Assembly: GCA_012295225.1 (NCBI GenBank)
Contig: WMKK01000001.1
Span: forward strand, 682,001 to 746,000
DNA: 64,000 nt
DNA from: Ostreococcus mediterraneus
Taxonomy: Eukaryota; Chlorophyta; Mamiellophyceae; Mamiellales; Bathycoccaceae
Direction: 5' to 3'
Positions 1 to 9,458 of this stretch are shown in pieces (within the stretch, counting starts at the first letter, position 1; each line of letters opens with the position of its first letter). The position numbers and the translations under genes are program-made. The notes below the pieces were generated by a model, which was given only the letters and a program-made list of their open reading frames with translations, did no database searches and had not been told where the DNA came from.

Positions 1-462
1 ACCCGCCTCAAGCGTGCAACTCGCCTTTTGGAAGTTTGTTTGATTATCCTCATCTTTTTCGTTCTTCACGATATCACTGATATGGTCAATGAGTGCCAAA
101 CTCCACGTGTTCTTTGCGTTGATTTTGTTCTCCGACGCGAGCTTGATGCAGTTCGTGTACAAGTTCAACACCGCTTCTGCAGAGAGCTTTTTCACTGGCT
201 TTGCTGGCGGTGCGGGTGCACCAGTGAGTTCTTCGATCTTGCTCGTCTTCTTCTTTGGCGCAGAATCCACGTTTTCATCGAGCTCGTTCGTGAATGACCG
301 TCTCAACTCTTCCGTGGTTTCCCGCGAGAGTAACGATTTTTGTCGTTCCAACGTGTCATCGTTCGGTGATAATAACCCCACCGGTCGCGGTGATCGGCTC
401 AGCGGTGTCTTCTTACGACCCCCCTTAACTTTTTGGTTGTGTGGGGTGAGTACTCCGGACAT
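1..462 (-). CDS. Condensin complex subunit 2 (CAP-H/Barren), N-terminal part
   Basis: The minus strand is open from an ATG at 462 to the first base of the window, giving 154 codons of a gene that continues beyond the left edge. The N-terminus is basic and rich in Ser/Pro/Arg. From about residue 100 it matches the conserved start of the kleisin family Barren/Brn1: residues Asn-Ala-Lys-Asn-Thr-Trp-Ser, then LIDHISDIV, then NFQKASCTLEAG, as in eukaryotic CAP-H. CAP-H bridges the SMC2-SMC4 heads and recruits the HEAT subunits of condensin I for mitotic chromosome compaction. Only the N-terminal SMC2-binding section is visible. The reading is strong because several separated motifs line up. The open frame on the opposite strand here is antisense noise. 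Confidence 0.85.
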   Translation of the reverse strand, partial: MSGVLTPHNQKVKGGRKKTPLSRSPRPVGLLSPNDDTLERQKSLLSRETTEELRRSFTNELDENVDSAPKKKTSKIEELTGAPAPPAKPVKKLSAEAVLNLYTNCIKLASENKINAKNTWSLALIDHISDIVKNEKDEDNQTNFQKASCTLEAG

Positions 463-758
463 CTCTCACGTCTCTCGCGCGCACGACGACGACGTGTGCG
501 GTGCCACGTCGCGCGCACCAACGGCGAGAGACGAAACGTTTGTTCCCCTTTGTGATGCATGATTTTAGCACCGGGTCTCAGGGGGGTACAAATATAATAT
601 TGTGTACAAATAAAGGATAGGAAGGGTTCAAATTAAATCACCCCAGAAGTCGGACATTCGGCGTCATCCACCCGACATCACCGTCGCCGGTGTCGTGGTG
701 TCGTGGTCGTGTCGTGGCGTTCGTGCCACACACGTCGTCGTCGTCGTCGTCGTCGTCC
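463..758. promoter_or_regulatory. Divergent promoter region, condensin / DUF2256 gene
   Basis: This gap separates two divergent genes. It holds an AT-rich island at about 586-650 in a GC-richer background, with the nonamer GTACAAATA twice (586-594 and 604-612). A perfect CGT triplet run lies at 733-757, directly before one candidate ATG of the right-hand gene. No RNA gene was recognised; a GGTTCAAATT at about 625 resembles a tRNA B box but has no tRNA fold around it. Confidence 0.4.
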
Positions 759-1490
759 ATGCGAATCGTTGGGGATTTACTTCGAACCCTCATCTCCTCA
801 CGTGTCACCTATCGCACCGCACCTCACGCGTCACTCGCACGCACGCGCGCGCACACCGGTCGCTCGTCGTCGACCGCGACGTCGTACGTCATCACCATCT
901 GCAGGCGACAAGCGAACACGGGGTCATCGACGATGCGAGGGGTGAAGAAGGAAAATCTCCCAACAAAAGTGTGCGTGACGTGTGAGAGACCATTCACGTG
1001 GAGGAAAAAGTGGGAATTGTGCTGGGATGAGGTGACGACGTGCAGTAAGAGTTGCAACGCAAAGCGCCGAGCAGCGAAACAAGGCGCCAACGCCGCCGAG
1101 CGAGGTGAAAATGACGAGGAGGAGGAGGACGATGATGATCGATCGAGTGGTTCAGAGGGTGTGAAAAGTGAAAGAGCAAAGCATAAGGCAGCCGTTAAAG
1201 CACAAAAAGCGAGTCGGCGGGCTCGGTTAGAGTTTAACGGCGACCCTACGAGTGGTCAAAAGAGCTGCGACGAGTGCAATAGTCTAGTCAACGAGCTCAT
1301 ACGGTGTCAAACGGATGCGTCAAAACGCTGGAAAATGGTTTGCGGCAAATGTTGGGTTAAAGTTAGCGGTGGTGTAGTAGATGGCGACGCAGAGCACCCG
1401 TTTTATCGCTATGGAGGTCTGTGGAAAAACAGGCGCGCTCAAAACTCCACTGAAGATTTTGCACCTGTCAGTGGTGTAGAAGCCGCATAG
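759..1490 (+). CDS. DUF2256-containing zinc-ribbon protein
   Basis: The frame from the ATG at 759 encodes 243 residues; an internal ATG at 933 would give 185. The hallmark lies just after the second ATG: Lys-Glu-Asn-Leu-Pro, [14 protein letters not shown], Trp-Asp, and CSKSC. This is the DUF2256 zinc-ribbon, widespread as tiny bacterial proteins and as a module in algae and plants. An acidic stretch (EEEEEDDDD) follows, and then a second Cys-rich block (CDEC ... CGKC) near the C-terminus. The function of the family is unknown to me. The 58 residues between the two ATGs are Arg/Ser/Thr-rich and poor in acidic residues, so they could be an organelle targeting peptide, which is why the longer start is listed. 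The gene points toward the small gene at 1652. Confidence 0.7.
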   Translation: MRIVGDLLRTLISSRVTYRTAPHASLARTRAHTGRSSSTATSYVITICRRQANTGSSTMRGVKKENLPTKVCVTCERPFTWRKKWELCWDEVTTCSKSCNAKRRAAKQGANAAERGENDEEEEDDDDRSSGSEGVKSERAKHKAAVKAQKASRRARLEFNGDPTSGQKSCDECNSLVNELIRCQTDASKRWKMVCGKCWVKVSGGVVDGDAEHPFYRYGGLWKNRRAQNSTEDFAPVSGVEAA

Positions 1491-1651
1491 CGCTCTAGAA
1501 GGACATTTTAACATTTTAGAACTAGTCGTCTAACTACTACAATCATCTACTAAATCATCATACACTGGCTATGGCACTAGCTATGGCACAAGTGGAGAAG
1601 TGCGCACGCACAGTAGTCTGCACTGCTCTCGGACCCAACTGTTTCTGCAAG

Positions 1652-1912
1652 TCACGGATTCGATCGAGGCGCTCGAAACATCCAGGCATCGGCATCAACG
1701 TCTTTCGCTATCATTCGCAATTCATCCATGGTCCGTTTAACCGCAACGGTCCTCACATCGGCCCGCATCGTTTGCTCTTCTCGTTCTCTGGACAAGGTTT
1801 CAGACACCACATCACCGTCGTTTTTCGCTCCCGACGCCGCGGAATCGTCCGCTCGTGGCGTTTGAAAATCGTCATTGACGCGTCTATCGCCCATGGAGGA
1901 AGGTGTCGCCAT
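1652..1912 (-). CDS. Small hypothetical protein, possibly SAMBA-like
   Basis: This is an 86-residue frame with an ATG at 1912, convergent with the DUF2256 gene and divergent from SEC3, which fits the spacing pattern of the locus. The N-terminal half is polar. The C-terminal half reads as one helix followed by DADAWMFRAPRS. From memory this resembles the conserved end of the plant APC/C regulator SAMBA (a helix, then a Trp-Met-Phe-x-x-Pro-Arg-Ser motif). The similarity is short and was judged by eye, so the identity is tentative. The opposite strand also carries a longer open frame (1571-2092), which is Arg/His-rich without recognisable motifs and looks like the shadow. Confidence 0.4.
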   Translation of the reverse strand: MATPSSMGDRRVNDDFQTPRADDSAASGAKNDGDVVSETLSREREEQTMRADVRTVAVKRTMDELRMIAKDVDADAWMFRAPRSNP

Positions 1913-2159
1913 CGAATACGCGCGTTACGCGCGCGCGTTTTGAGGAAACTCTCGGGCCAATTTTCGGCGTGGCTTCTGAGTTTTTCACTCCCTGGGAGCC
2001 TTTTGAAACGGTGTCACGGCGAGCGCGACTTCAAGACACGACTTTTGGCGCTCATCGCGCGCACGACCGCGAAGCTGTGCGTAATGGCTTGAAATAATAC
2101 CCATCGCACATTCTATCGATAGATAAGGGAAAATACAACCCAGCGACGGCACAGAAGCG

Positions 2160-4482
2160 ATGGAAAGCACGCACGTTGATGGCAGTTGCCACACTCAGGA
2201 CCGAAATACTTTGGCGTCCGTTTCGCGCGTACTGACGGATGAAGAGGAGGTTGAAATCTCAGAACTCTTCAAGAGCATGAGGGGTTCATCCATGGAAGGA
2301 ATCACTTCTCTAGCTCGAGCGTTAAGGAGCGAGTTGAAGGACACCGAAGACGCCATAGTGAACGCATTAGAGAATACTGGTAGCACGATGGCGTCGTTGT
2401 CAGAGTACGTATCCGAGGTCGAACGGTCGTTAGAAGATGTCAACGCGTGGTCGACAGTGTTCGAGACGAAGCTCATGAACATGCGTGGGAATATTGAAAT
2501 CATCAAGAACAGAAGTGATGAGATTGAGGCGACGGCAACCAACAAGGGACGCTTGGTGGTCGCCGTGCGCTCCTTACTTCAACAGTTGACATTGCCGATC
2601 AACGCCGTAGACGTGCTTGAACACAACCAGATAGATGCTGAAGAAGAAATACTTGTCGTCTGCGTCGCGGCTAAAGAGTTACTGACATTTCAGAACAAAC
2701 TAAGGTACGTTCAACCTTGAGGTGTTGACGTTGAACGTTTACTCACACGTTTACTCGTGCAGGCATGAATTACCTCGCAGCACTAGTGGCATGCTCGCCA
2801 CGCGAGAGGCCCATGAGAACGTAAATGATCTCATACAACGTTTATTGGCCAGAGTATTCGAGAGCTTCCATTCAATTACGGAGGTACGGGTGCTCAAAAG
2901 AGAAATAAGTAAAGTCGGCGAAATTAATTGACAATTATTTAGGAATGGAGTGCACATACGATTCTTGAAGCAAGAAAAGGTGGGAAAACCTTATGGAACC
3001 CACCCCATAGGTATGTCGATCACATGTGCGATGTATCAAAAAGTATTTCTCAATAACTACTACGAATCGCAGTGAATTAAATAAATTCGAGGAATTATTT
3101 CGAATGCTTGGAGAATTAAATGTATCTGCTATGAGTCATTTTGCCCACCAGTATTGCATTTGCTGGGCTAAAGTAGTGCAGCACGACGTGGTGATCACTA
3201 TGAAGGCCGTTACCGAGCGCATGCTGTCACCCGATGGGATTAATGTGAGTAATCTCTCAAATTTCTTTGAATTCGGGGTAATTAATTAATAATTCCATAT
3301 TCAGGTTGGTGCAACTGATTTAACGCGTATGATGCAAAGTATGAGTGTCATGATTGATATCGAAGCTGATTATGTGACGAGAATGTTTAATTTCGCATCG
3401 GAAATGCGGGAAATGTATACCAGAGAATTAATTACCGGTGTAGAGGAAACTCTTCTCAGTTCTATTGTTACTGCATGTCGCAAGGACGGAGCTTTGTCGT
3501 TACCGCTTTTCGTACTTACAGATTTCTGTTCACGTAATCTTGGTGCTGCTACCAGTGCCGTGCTTTTTGAGCTCTTACACAAGGCACAGGTACGCACTTA
3601 AGATTTAACTTTTGTGACGAGTTGATTAATTACTTTTAATTATTTCTTACCGGTAGGTTACAATCAATGGACAGCTATCCCGCTTCGTGGGCGAATTAAT
3701 TCAGCAACTGAATAATAGTTCATCTGCGAAGTCTGCAACCGGAAATTCGCAAGGAGAATACAATTTTCCTATGCATGAACTTGATGAAACTCGGCGAATA
3801 ATTAATTTTTCTCAACATCTACGTCAAGCACAACGCACGGAGCTGAGAATCTCGCTGGAGTCATGTCTTGAAGCATTGTGTGAAGCCGCATTTAAGCATA
3901 TTGAAAAACTTGCGGCCGCAGCGTCAAAAAGGTAAGCTTTCATGTATTTCCCTGTTGTTGAGGGTTGAATGTAACTCTTTCTCCAGGAACGACCGCGTGC
4001 GTTTACAGGGATACTTTTCTCTTGTGTGTCACTTCTCGCTTGGTGAGGATGAGCCTCTGGCAGCTATAAGTTTGCACATCAAGCAGAATATGGCAAAAGC
4101 GAGTGCAGATTACGTTTCTGTCATTTGCGAAAAGCATTTCGGTAGCTTCTTCGCGGATGTGTACACAAGACTTGCAGACCCAAGCGGCTCGCGCGTGGCA
4201 AACTGGCAGGTGCAGTTGCTCAAGTCATACAAGCTCGCCGTACCAAATGTCCGAGGCTTTGAGAAGATTTCCGGAGCGGTTTCAAAGACCATGATGAAAG
4301 ATCTCATTCATGGCAAACTCTGTATTCTAATCTGGTCCGTGGTTGAAGAGTACATCATCCAGGCTCTCTCGGCGCTTGAGAGCAACCCACTTGTTTTTGG
4401 AGCTGGCTACACTGCGACGGTATCCATCGACGATGTTCGGCGTGTACTTTCGAAAATATTGCCCGCATTTGGAAAAACTTGA
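2160..4482 (+). CDS. SEC3: Exocyst complex component SEC3, seven exons
   Basis: Exons 2160-2704, 2763-2883, 2943-3010, 3073-3244, 3305-3589, 3657-3931 and 3987-4482 join in frame to 653 residues. All six introns are GT-AG and only 55-67 bp, and every junction preserves the frame. The N-terminal third is coiled-coil with the Sec3 C-domain signature around NMRGNIEIIKNRSDEIE and KGRLVVAVRSLLQQL. The rest is helical, as in exocyst CATCHR rods. Sec3 is the landmark subunit that tethers secretory vesicles at the plasma membrane. The PH-like N-terminal domain of yeast and plant Sec3 is not apparent, so the protein is shorter than the usual 850-1300 residues. The gene and its introns are much more AT-rich than the neighbours (repeated ATTAATT), and most other genes here have no intron. 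Assignment to Sec3 was made by eye. Confidence 0.72.
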
Positions 4483-4578
4483 GCTAGGATATAACTTAGT
4501 ATTAGTATATAGTAGTACCGGTACCGGTAGCTAGAAATGAAATTTTACAAACGTGGTGAGCACAAAGACCAAACAAAA

Positions 4579-5061
4579 TCAAACGTCGAAGCTCGGCGAG
4601 TTCGGGGCGACTACTCCGAAGTATAGCATCACCAACGCTTCCTCTCCAGTGGGCGTAATCTCGTGCGGCTCCTCCGGCCCTACATTCACGCTCACTCCAG
4701 TCTTTAGGTAAATTACTTCACGCGGTTCGTCATTCACGTCGGCGCCTGGGGACCAGACTTTAAAGCGTCCGCTGCCGCTGAGAACCATAAAGACTTCGTA
4801 TTTGGTAGGATGCACGTGTCGCTCGATAATGTCTCCAGGCGGAAGCGCTACTTGTGAAAGGTTTGTAATTCCGGGAATTTCGTCGTACTTCAGCAAGTCG
4901 CGCACGATCTCACTCGTTGCCTGGTGATGTAGCGGCCGAGCTGGAACGTTGTCTAAAGACGAGGCACGAATCTTAACCGCTGGGTACGCGCCAGGCGCCG
5001 ATACAAGGTCCTCGTGCGGACGTAACCGTTCAGGTTTTATAATACTCTCGCATGCGCACAT
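4579..5061 (-). CDS. Cupin-domain protein
   Basis: The ATG at 5061 opens 160 residues. A single cupin barrel occupies about residues 45-155: motif 1 is around PPGDIIERHVHPTKYEVFMVLSG (His, His, Glu metal-ligand pattern with Gly at the turn) and motif 2 around VGPEEPHEITPTGEEALVMLYFG. Cupins bind a metal ion and range from isomerases to dioxygenases and storage proteins; nothing visible selects a substrate. No signal or transit peptide is obvious. The gene is convergent with SEC3 and divergent from the diflavin reductase, with 206 bp between the two start codons. Confidence 0.8.
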   Translation of the reverse strand: MCACESIIKPERLRPHEDLVSAPGAYPAVKIRASSLDNVPARPLHHQATSEIVRDLLKYDEIPGITNLSQVALPPGDIIERHVHPTKYEVFMVLSGSGRFKVWSPGADVNDEPREVIYLKTGVSVNVGPEEPHEITPTGEEALVMLYFGVVAPNSPSFDV

Positions 5062-5267
5062 CGCGCGTACTCAAGTTGTGTCGTGCGCTCGAGTGGGGTT
5101 ATGTGCGCTGGGCCGGGTCCGAAACGCACCAGAATGAAGCGCGCGTGGAAAGGCGAGGCCACACGACCGCCACCCTGAAACGTCTAGTTCTGGGCGTCAG
5201 CGGTGTGTGCGAGTTCGCGACGCGAATCACGCAGTGACGGTGTAGAGCATCGCGTCGTCCGAGGCTG

Positions 5268-7208
5268 ATGTCTTCTCCTCGTCGCGTGCTCGTGCTGTAT
5301 GGCTCAGAAACAGGCAACGCCCAAGACGTCGCTGAACGCATCGTGCGCGAAGCAAAGGCGAGGCATTTCTCGCCAATCGTCATGCCCATGGATGCATACG
5401 ACATTCGCTTTTTACCTGGCGAACAGAGAGTAGTGTTCGTGACGTCTACCACCGGGCAAGGCGACGAGCCGAGGAATATGAAAAGCTTCTGGAGATTCTT
5501 ATTGAGAAAGAGTTTGGCAGCGACATCGTTGACTACCGTCTCCTACGCGGTATTTGGATTGGGGGATTCTGGCTATCAGAAATATAATGTTACAGCGAAG
5601 AAACTTTTTCGGCGGTTAGAAGGGCTTGGAGCGAACGCAATTCAAATGCTTGGTTTAGGAGACGACCAGCACCCACTCGGGTACGAGGCGGCGTTGAACC
5701 CATGGTTAGGTAACCTTTGGAAGGTGATGCGGGAAGCGTGCCCTTTGCCTATAGACTTGAAAGATCCAACGGACCAGGAAATTGCAAATGCTCCGCTGCC
5801 GCATTCTCGATTCATAGTTGACATTGTTGAACCTCCAAGCAGTACATCTGAGCGACCACGTTTTGAACGCCTCACTGAAGCGCAGCAAGCGCTACGACTG
5901 GCAGTCGCAGCAGCTGATGCTAGCGACGCAGGAACGTCGTTCTCATTAGAAGATTATAACTTAAAACAGCGCTGTAGAGGATGTGTCTACGACGGAATTG
6001 TGGTGGAGAATAAGAGTTTGACAAGTCAAGATGCGGTGAAAGAGGTGCGTCATTTGGAATTTAAACCGCAAGAAGCTTGTGACTTAGCATATGAGGCTGG
6101 CGATATTTTGGGAATCATACCACTCGCGGTAGACGTCAATTGTCCTAGACTTCTATCGCTCATCGGACGTTTGGGGATGGACCCCGAGGGATGGGTACGT
6201 GTGTATCCATCTTCCACACCTGAAATGAAACACTCGGCGCCGTCTGTTCAAGTGAAATATCTCATCGCAGGCGCAATTGATATTGATTCAGCGTCACCAA
6301 GACGTTATTTCTTTGAAGTCATGAGTCACTTTGCGGGTTCGTCACTCGAACAAGAGCGTCTTCAGTATTTTGCTTCCGCGGAGGGTGCGGTGGACTTGTA
6401 CAAGTACAATCAACGTGAGCGTAGAACAGTGTTTGAATTTTTTGATGATTTCCCATCTTTGAGCCCGTCTATGGCATGGTTTTTGCAAGTTGCGCCAAGT
6501 TTGAATCCACGGTATTATTCTATATCATCATCACCGTTCGATACAGCGAGCACAGGTGCTGTGCACATCACCGTCGCTGCGGTGGCTTGGACAACGCCGA
6601 TGAAACGTCAACGTAAAGGCCTGTGCTCAGCATGGTTGGCTTCATTACGCGTGGGTGATAAAGTACAGTATACGATCGAAAACGGATCAATCACTCTGCC
6701 GCCACAAGATGTTCCATTAATATTGGTTGGTCCTGGTACGGGAATCGCTCCATTTCGATCATTTACTCGAGAGCGACTGCGACAAATACAAGTCACTCGT
6801 TCTACAGAGGGCCATGAAAAATCTACGTGGGCACCGACGCTGATTGTTTTCGGTTGCCGAGATGCCCATCGCGATTACTTGTACAAGAATGAGTGGGAGT
6901 CCGTAGGAGGTGATTTAGCGCTCACTGGTGCGAGCGGTTTGGGTGGTGTCGTCGTTGCGTTTTCTAGAATGCAGGATAAAAAATATTACGTGCAAGATTG
7001 CATCAAGGATGAATCTAAACGTATATGGGCATTGCTTGAATCAGGCGCGAAGGTGTATGTCGCTGGGTCTGCGGAAAAGATGCCAGCAGCAGTGTATGAT
7101 GCGTTTCGTAACGTCGTGCAGACTCAAGGTTCACTGAGCGACGATGAAAGCGCGCGATACATGATTCGTTTAGGAACAAGTGGAAGATATTTCGTAGATG
7201 CATGGTAG
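5268..7208 (+). CDS. TAH18: NADPH-dependent diflavin oxidoreductase (TAH18/NDOR1/ATR3)
   Basis: This 646-residue protein has the full family architecture. An N-terminal flavodoxin domain (about 5-155) carries the FMN loop YGSETGNAQ and TSTTGQGDEP. A FAD-binding domain follows (about 230-460) with RYYSISSSP at 415-423. The NADPH domain (about 480-646) carries GPGTGIAPFRSF at 488-499 and ends in the conserved C-terminal Trp (YFVDAW). In yeast, plants and animals the enzyme passes electrons from NADPH to Dre2/anamorsin at the first step of cytosolic iron-sulfur cluster assembly. Length and motif spacing are normal. The N-terminus has no targeting signal, as expected for a cytosolic enzyme. Confidence 0.95.
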   Translation: MSSPRRVLVLYGSETGNAQDVAERIVREAKARHFSPIVMPMDAYDIRFLPGEQRVVFVTSTTGQGDEPRNMKSFWRFLLRKSLAATSLTTVSYAVFGLGDSGYQKYNVTAKKLFRRLEGLGANAIQMLGLGDDQHPLGYEAALNPWLGNLWKVMREACPLPIDLKDPTDQEIANAPLPHSRFIVDIVEPPSSTSERPRFERLTEAQQALRLAVAAADASDAGTSFSLEDYNLKQRCRGCVYDGIVVENKSLTSQDAVKEVRHLEFKPQEACDLAYEAGDILGIIPLAVDVNCPRLLSLIGRLGMDPEGWVRVYPSSTPEMKHSAPSVQVKYLIAGAIDIDSASPRRYFFEVMSHFAGSSLEQERLQYFASAEGAVDLYKYNQRERRTVFEFFDDFPSLSPSMAWFLQVAPSLNPRYYSISSSPFDTASTGAVHITVAAVAWTTPMKRQRKGLCSAWLASLRVGDKVQYTIENGSITLPPQDVPLILVGPGTGIAPFRSFTRERLRQIQVTRSTEGHEKSTWAPTLIVFGCRDAHRDYLYKNEWESVGGDLALTGASGLGGVVVAFSRMQDKKYYVQDCIKDESKRIWALLESGAKVYVAGSAEKMPAAVYDAFRNVVQTQGSLSDDESARYMIRLGTSGRYFVDAW

Positions 7209-7321
7209 AATCTTTTGTAGAAAGTAAAACAAAACATTTAGACGAGTTGCGGTACGTCGCAATTGTGATCGTAGTATCTTGTGATCAATCAACGAAGCGA
7301 TTGAAGAAAAATCTCATCGAC

Positions 7322-8008
7322 TCATCGAGGATACGTGCAGCCTTCTTGTTGAACTTTTTTCAGCACAGATGTATCGATTCCGAGAGATTGCGCAGCGGAT
7401 CGGATTTCATCTGCGTCTGCAAGTGGATTACGATGGAACAACCACAATCCTCCCGATGGTTCGCACGAGCCGTCAGATTTAAGCTGCGTCAATGGGCCGC
7501 CGCTAATGATTGCCCAAGAGTATCCCTGTGCTTCAAATTCTGGAGTGCCGGGTATTGTATCCGTTGCCACGACCCAATAAGGTCCATAAAGACGTTTTGG
7601 TAGAAATTTTGGGCCAACGAGAAGTTTCGCCGGATTTGAAGGGTCTTCAACAATGCCACGAAGTTTCATATAGCCTTCAGCATTCCGCGGCGTTCCGTTG
7701 ACACCGTCCCGTACGGCGGTGTTCCAAACTTCAATTTCGTCGTCGTCAACAAGCGTGTAGTTTGCACGCACGCAAAACAAATCGCGTTCAGGTTGATACC
7801 AGGTTGTTTTTTGTTCGAGCACGTACCATTCCGCGCTCACGTACGAGTTCAAATCGAATGGTGACACGGGTTTCACATTCAAGCAATATCCCCGTTGTCT
7901 CGCAGGCTGAGCGTTGGCGTCATCGGCGTCGGCGTCGGCTTGCGCGCACGCCATCGCGGTCGACGCTAACAAGATCAAAAGTGCACGAGTGAGAATGAAG
8001 TGCTGCAT
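7322..8008 (-). CDS. Secreted lipocalin-like protein
   Basis: The ATG at 8008 gives 228 residues starting with a clear signal peptide (basic residue, then ALLILLASTAMACAQ). The lipocalin fold starts around residue 50 with the region corresponding to the GxW motif (DLNSYVSAEWYVLEQ). Several beta strands and paired cysteines follow, in the style of apolipoprotein D and temperature-induced lipocalins (GPYWVVATDTIP, SWAIISGGPL). Lipocalins carry small hydrophobic ligands; in photosynthetic eukaryotes related proteins protect membranes under light or oxidative stress. The acidic linker after the signal (ADADADDANA) is low complexity. The frame stays open upstream of the ATG, but that extension is Arg/His-rich and would bury the signal peptide, so I did not use it. 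It is convergent with the diflavin reductase gene. Confidence 0.75.
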   Translation of the reverse strand: MQHFILTRALLILLASTAMACAQADADADDANAQPARQRGYCLNVKPVSPFDLNSYVSAEWYVLEQKTTWYQPERDLFCVRANYTLVDDDEIEVWNTAVRDGVNGTPRNAEGYMKLRGIVEDPSNPAKLLVGPKFLPKRLYGPYWVVATDTIPGTPEFEAQGYSWAIISGGPLTQLKSDGSCEPSGGLWLFHRNPLADADEIRSAAQSLGIDTSVLKKVQQEGCTYPR

Positions 8009-8207
8009 GTGGGTGCGTCGTTGATGTGATTTCTGTGGATTCTTGCGTGCTTCGCACCACCGTCGTCGCGTTCGAGTATGAAGCGAAGCGTCACATGGGA
8101 CCGACAAAAAACCAGCGGTCTGGCGGTGGGGTGGTTTGTGCCGTTGTGACTTGCAACGACGACGACGGCGGGGCGCGCGACAGAGTGCGACGACGAGACC
8201 GAAGACT

Positions 8208-8711
8208 ATGATGACGATGACAACGCACGCGAGAGTGACGACGCACGCGATGGTGGCGGCGCGGAGGTACGTATCATGCGCACACGTACCTGGCGATAAC
8301 GACGCGCTGACAGCGACTGGGACCGATGGATTGCGCCCGACGCGCGCTGGCCTAACCTTTCGTATTTATTCGTCGTCATCACACAGTTTAAAGACGAAGC
8401 GGACGCAGATGACTGCGAAAGGTGATCGCGTGGGTGTTAGAGTTCGCGCGAGCGCGAACGCGTCCTCTGAGCCCGTGGTGATTTCCCTCAAGGTGGATGG
8501 CATGATGTGCGATGGTTGCGCTGAGAGTGTGGAGACGTGTTTGAAGAAAGTAGAAGGTGTGAGTGTGTCGGCGGTTGATGTAAATTTAGACACGAAGATA
8601 GTCAAAGTGAGCGTGGACTGCGCCAGCGTCGTCGAAGGGTTGACAAAGCTTCCCATGCTTGTCGAAGCCGTCCGAGCGGGTGGATTTGAGGCTGAACCCG
8701 AGTTTGATTAA
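8208..8711 (+). CDS. Heavy-metal-associated (HMA) domain protein, probable intron
   Basis: The C-terminal about 75 residues form an HMA/Atx1-like fold with the metal-binding loop MMCDGCAESVETCLKKVEGV (Cys-x-x-Cys), as in copper chaperones and P-type ATPase N-domains. Upstream I infer an intron at 8267-8386: GTACGT donor, CTAAC branch-like site, pyrimidine-rich run and ACACAG acceptor. It is exactly 120 bp, so the frame stays open with or without splicing. Spliced, the protein is 127 residues with an N-terminus rich in Ala/Arg/Thr/Ser ending VRVRASANAS, a good chloroplast transit peptide. Unspliced it would be 167 residues. ATGs at 8208, 8211 and 8250 are possible starts, and an ATG at 8409 would give only the domain plus a short tail. 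A plastid metallochaperone role is inferred. Confidence 0.7.
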   Translation: MMTMTTHARVTTHAMVAARRYVSCAHVPGDNDALTATGTDGLRPTRAGLTFRIYSSSSHSLKTKRTQMTAKGDRVGVRVRASANASSEPVVISLKVDGMMCDGCAESVETCLKKVEGVSVSAVDVNLDTKIVKVSVDCASVVEGLTKLPMLVEAVRAGGFEAEPEFD

Positions 8712-8747
8712 TACACTTGAATATATATACATTATCATACCGCAATG

Positions 8748-9458
8748 TCACACACTAGACTGATCGTCACTGCAGAGATTCTGGAATGCGTTGATGAGGG
8801 CTGGAGAGGGCGATGCCCGTACTAATCGGGACGGAGTTGACGAAAGTTCTCTCTCTTGGTCTTTGGATTCAGGCTGCTGCTGCTGCTGCTGCGTTAAAAT
8901 GTTAGCGAAACTCTGCTGCAGCAAATCTTCCATTTTTTGTGACAAACTCGCCGCCGATGCGTCCAAGTGTGCGAGTATTCGACTTTCCATGTCTGCGAGC
9001 GCGCGCTGCAACGCGTCGTCGCCACTTTTTGTAAGCAGTGGTGATATCGAGGGTGAATCCTCTTCTCCGTCTCGATCGTCGTATGTTTCGCGTCGCCCAC
9101 AAATACGATAATTATCATCATCGTCCTCATCGACTTTGAGGTTCGGTAAAAGTGTCTGGAGTAACACCTTCCCTGACAGCGAACGCGGTTGCGGAGGACA
9201 ACCACCGCCGTCGTCGTCGCCAACATCTCTCTTCGTCGTCCTCATCGGCGTTGTCGTCGCCGAGGATAACCCAGCTAGAATGTGCAAAAGCGGCGATTCA
9301 CAAATCTCGGATGTATTCGGTCGCGTCATTCGACGCGTGCCACTGCCGCCACACGCCGGAGATGTTGTCCACGGAGTTGACTGATGTGGCGGTGGCGTGC
9401 TCGGCGGTGGTGGCGCCGTGGCTCCGACGAATCGCGGTGGTGTAGCAACGTCCATCAT
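8748..9458 (-). CDS. Hypothetical acidic protein with poly-Gln
   Basis: The ATG at 9458 (a second follows immediately) opens 236 residues. I do not recognise a family. The N-terminal half is rich in Pro/Thr/Ser with runs such as APPPPSTPPP, then a DDDGGG patch and an acidic stretch DEDDDDN. From about residue 145 a helical segment (DDALQRALADMESRILAHLDASAASL) could form a coiled coil, followed by QQQQQQ and a Ser-rich tail. No membrane segment or signal is seen. Because the gene fills an otherwise empty interval and keeps a long frame with one plausible amphipathic helix, I think it is real. It is convergent with the HMA gene, with 36 bp between the stop codons. Confidence 0.5.
   Translation of the reverse strand: MMDVATPPRFVGATAPPPPSTPPPHQSTPWTTSPACGGSGTRRMTRPNTSEICESPLLHILAGLSSATTTPMRTTKRDVGDDDGGGCPPQPRSLSGKVLLQTLLPNLKVDEDDDDNYRICGRRETYDDRDGEEDSPSISPLLTKSGDDALQRALADMESRILAHLDASAASLSQKMEDLLQQSFANILTQQQQQQPESKDQERELSSTPSRLVRASPSPALINAFQNLCSDDQSSV

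Noticed and set aside
89-562. Plus-strand open frame of 157 codons at the left edge
   Set aside because: It is antisense to the clearly conserved condensin CAP-H N-terminus and has no domain of its own.
618-650. tRNA B-box-like GGTTCAAATT
   Set aside because: The required CC at the end of the box is missing and no cloverleaf can be drawn around it.
1571-2092. Plus-strand frame of 173 codons
   Set aside because: Arg/His-rich, no motif, antisense to the small minus-strand gene, and runs into the SEC3 promoter.
4517-4528. Perfect palindrome ACCGGTACCGGT between SEC3 and the cupin gene
   Set aside because: Short, built from restriction-site-like repeats, in a convergent 3-prime gap; the word ACCGGTA also occurs in coding sequence, so no function can be claimed.
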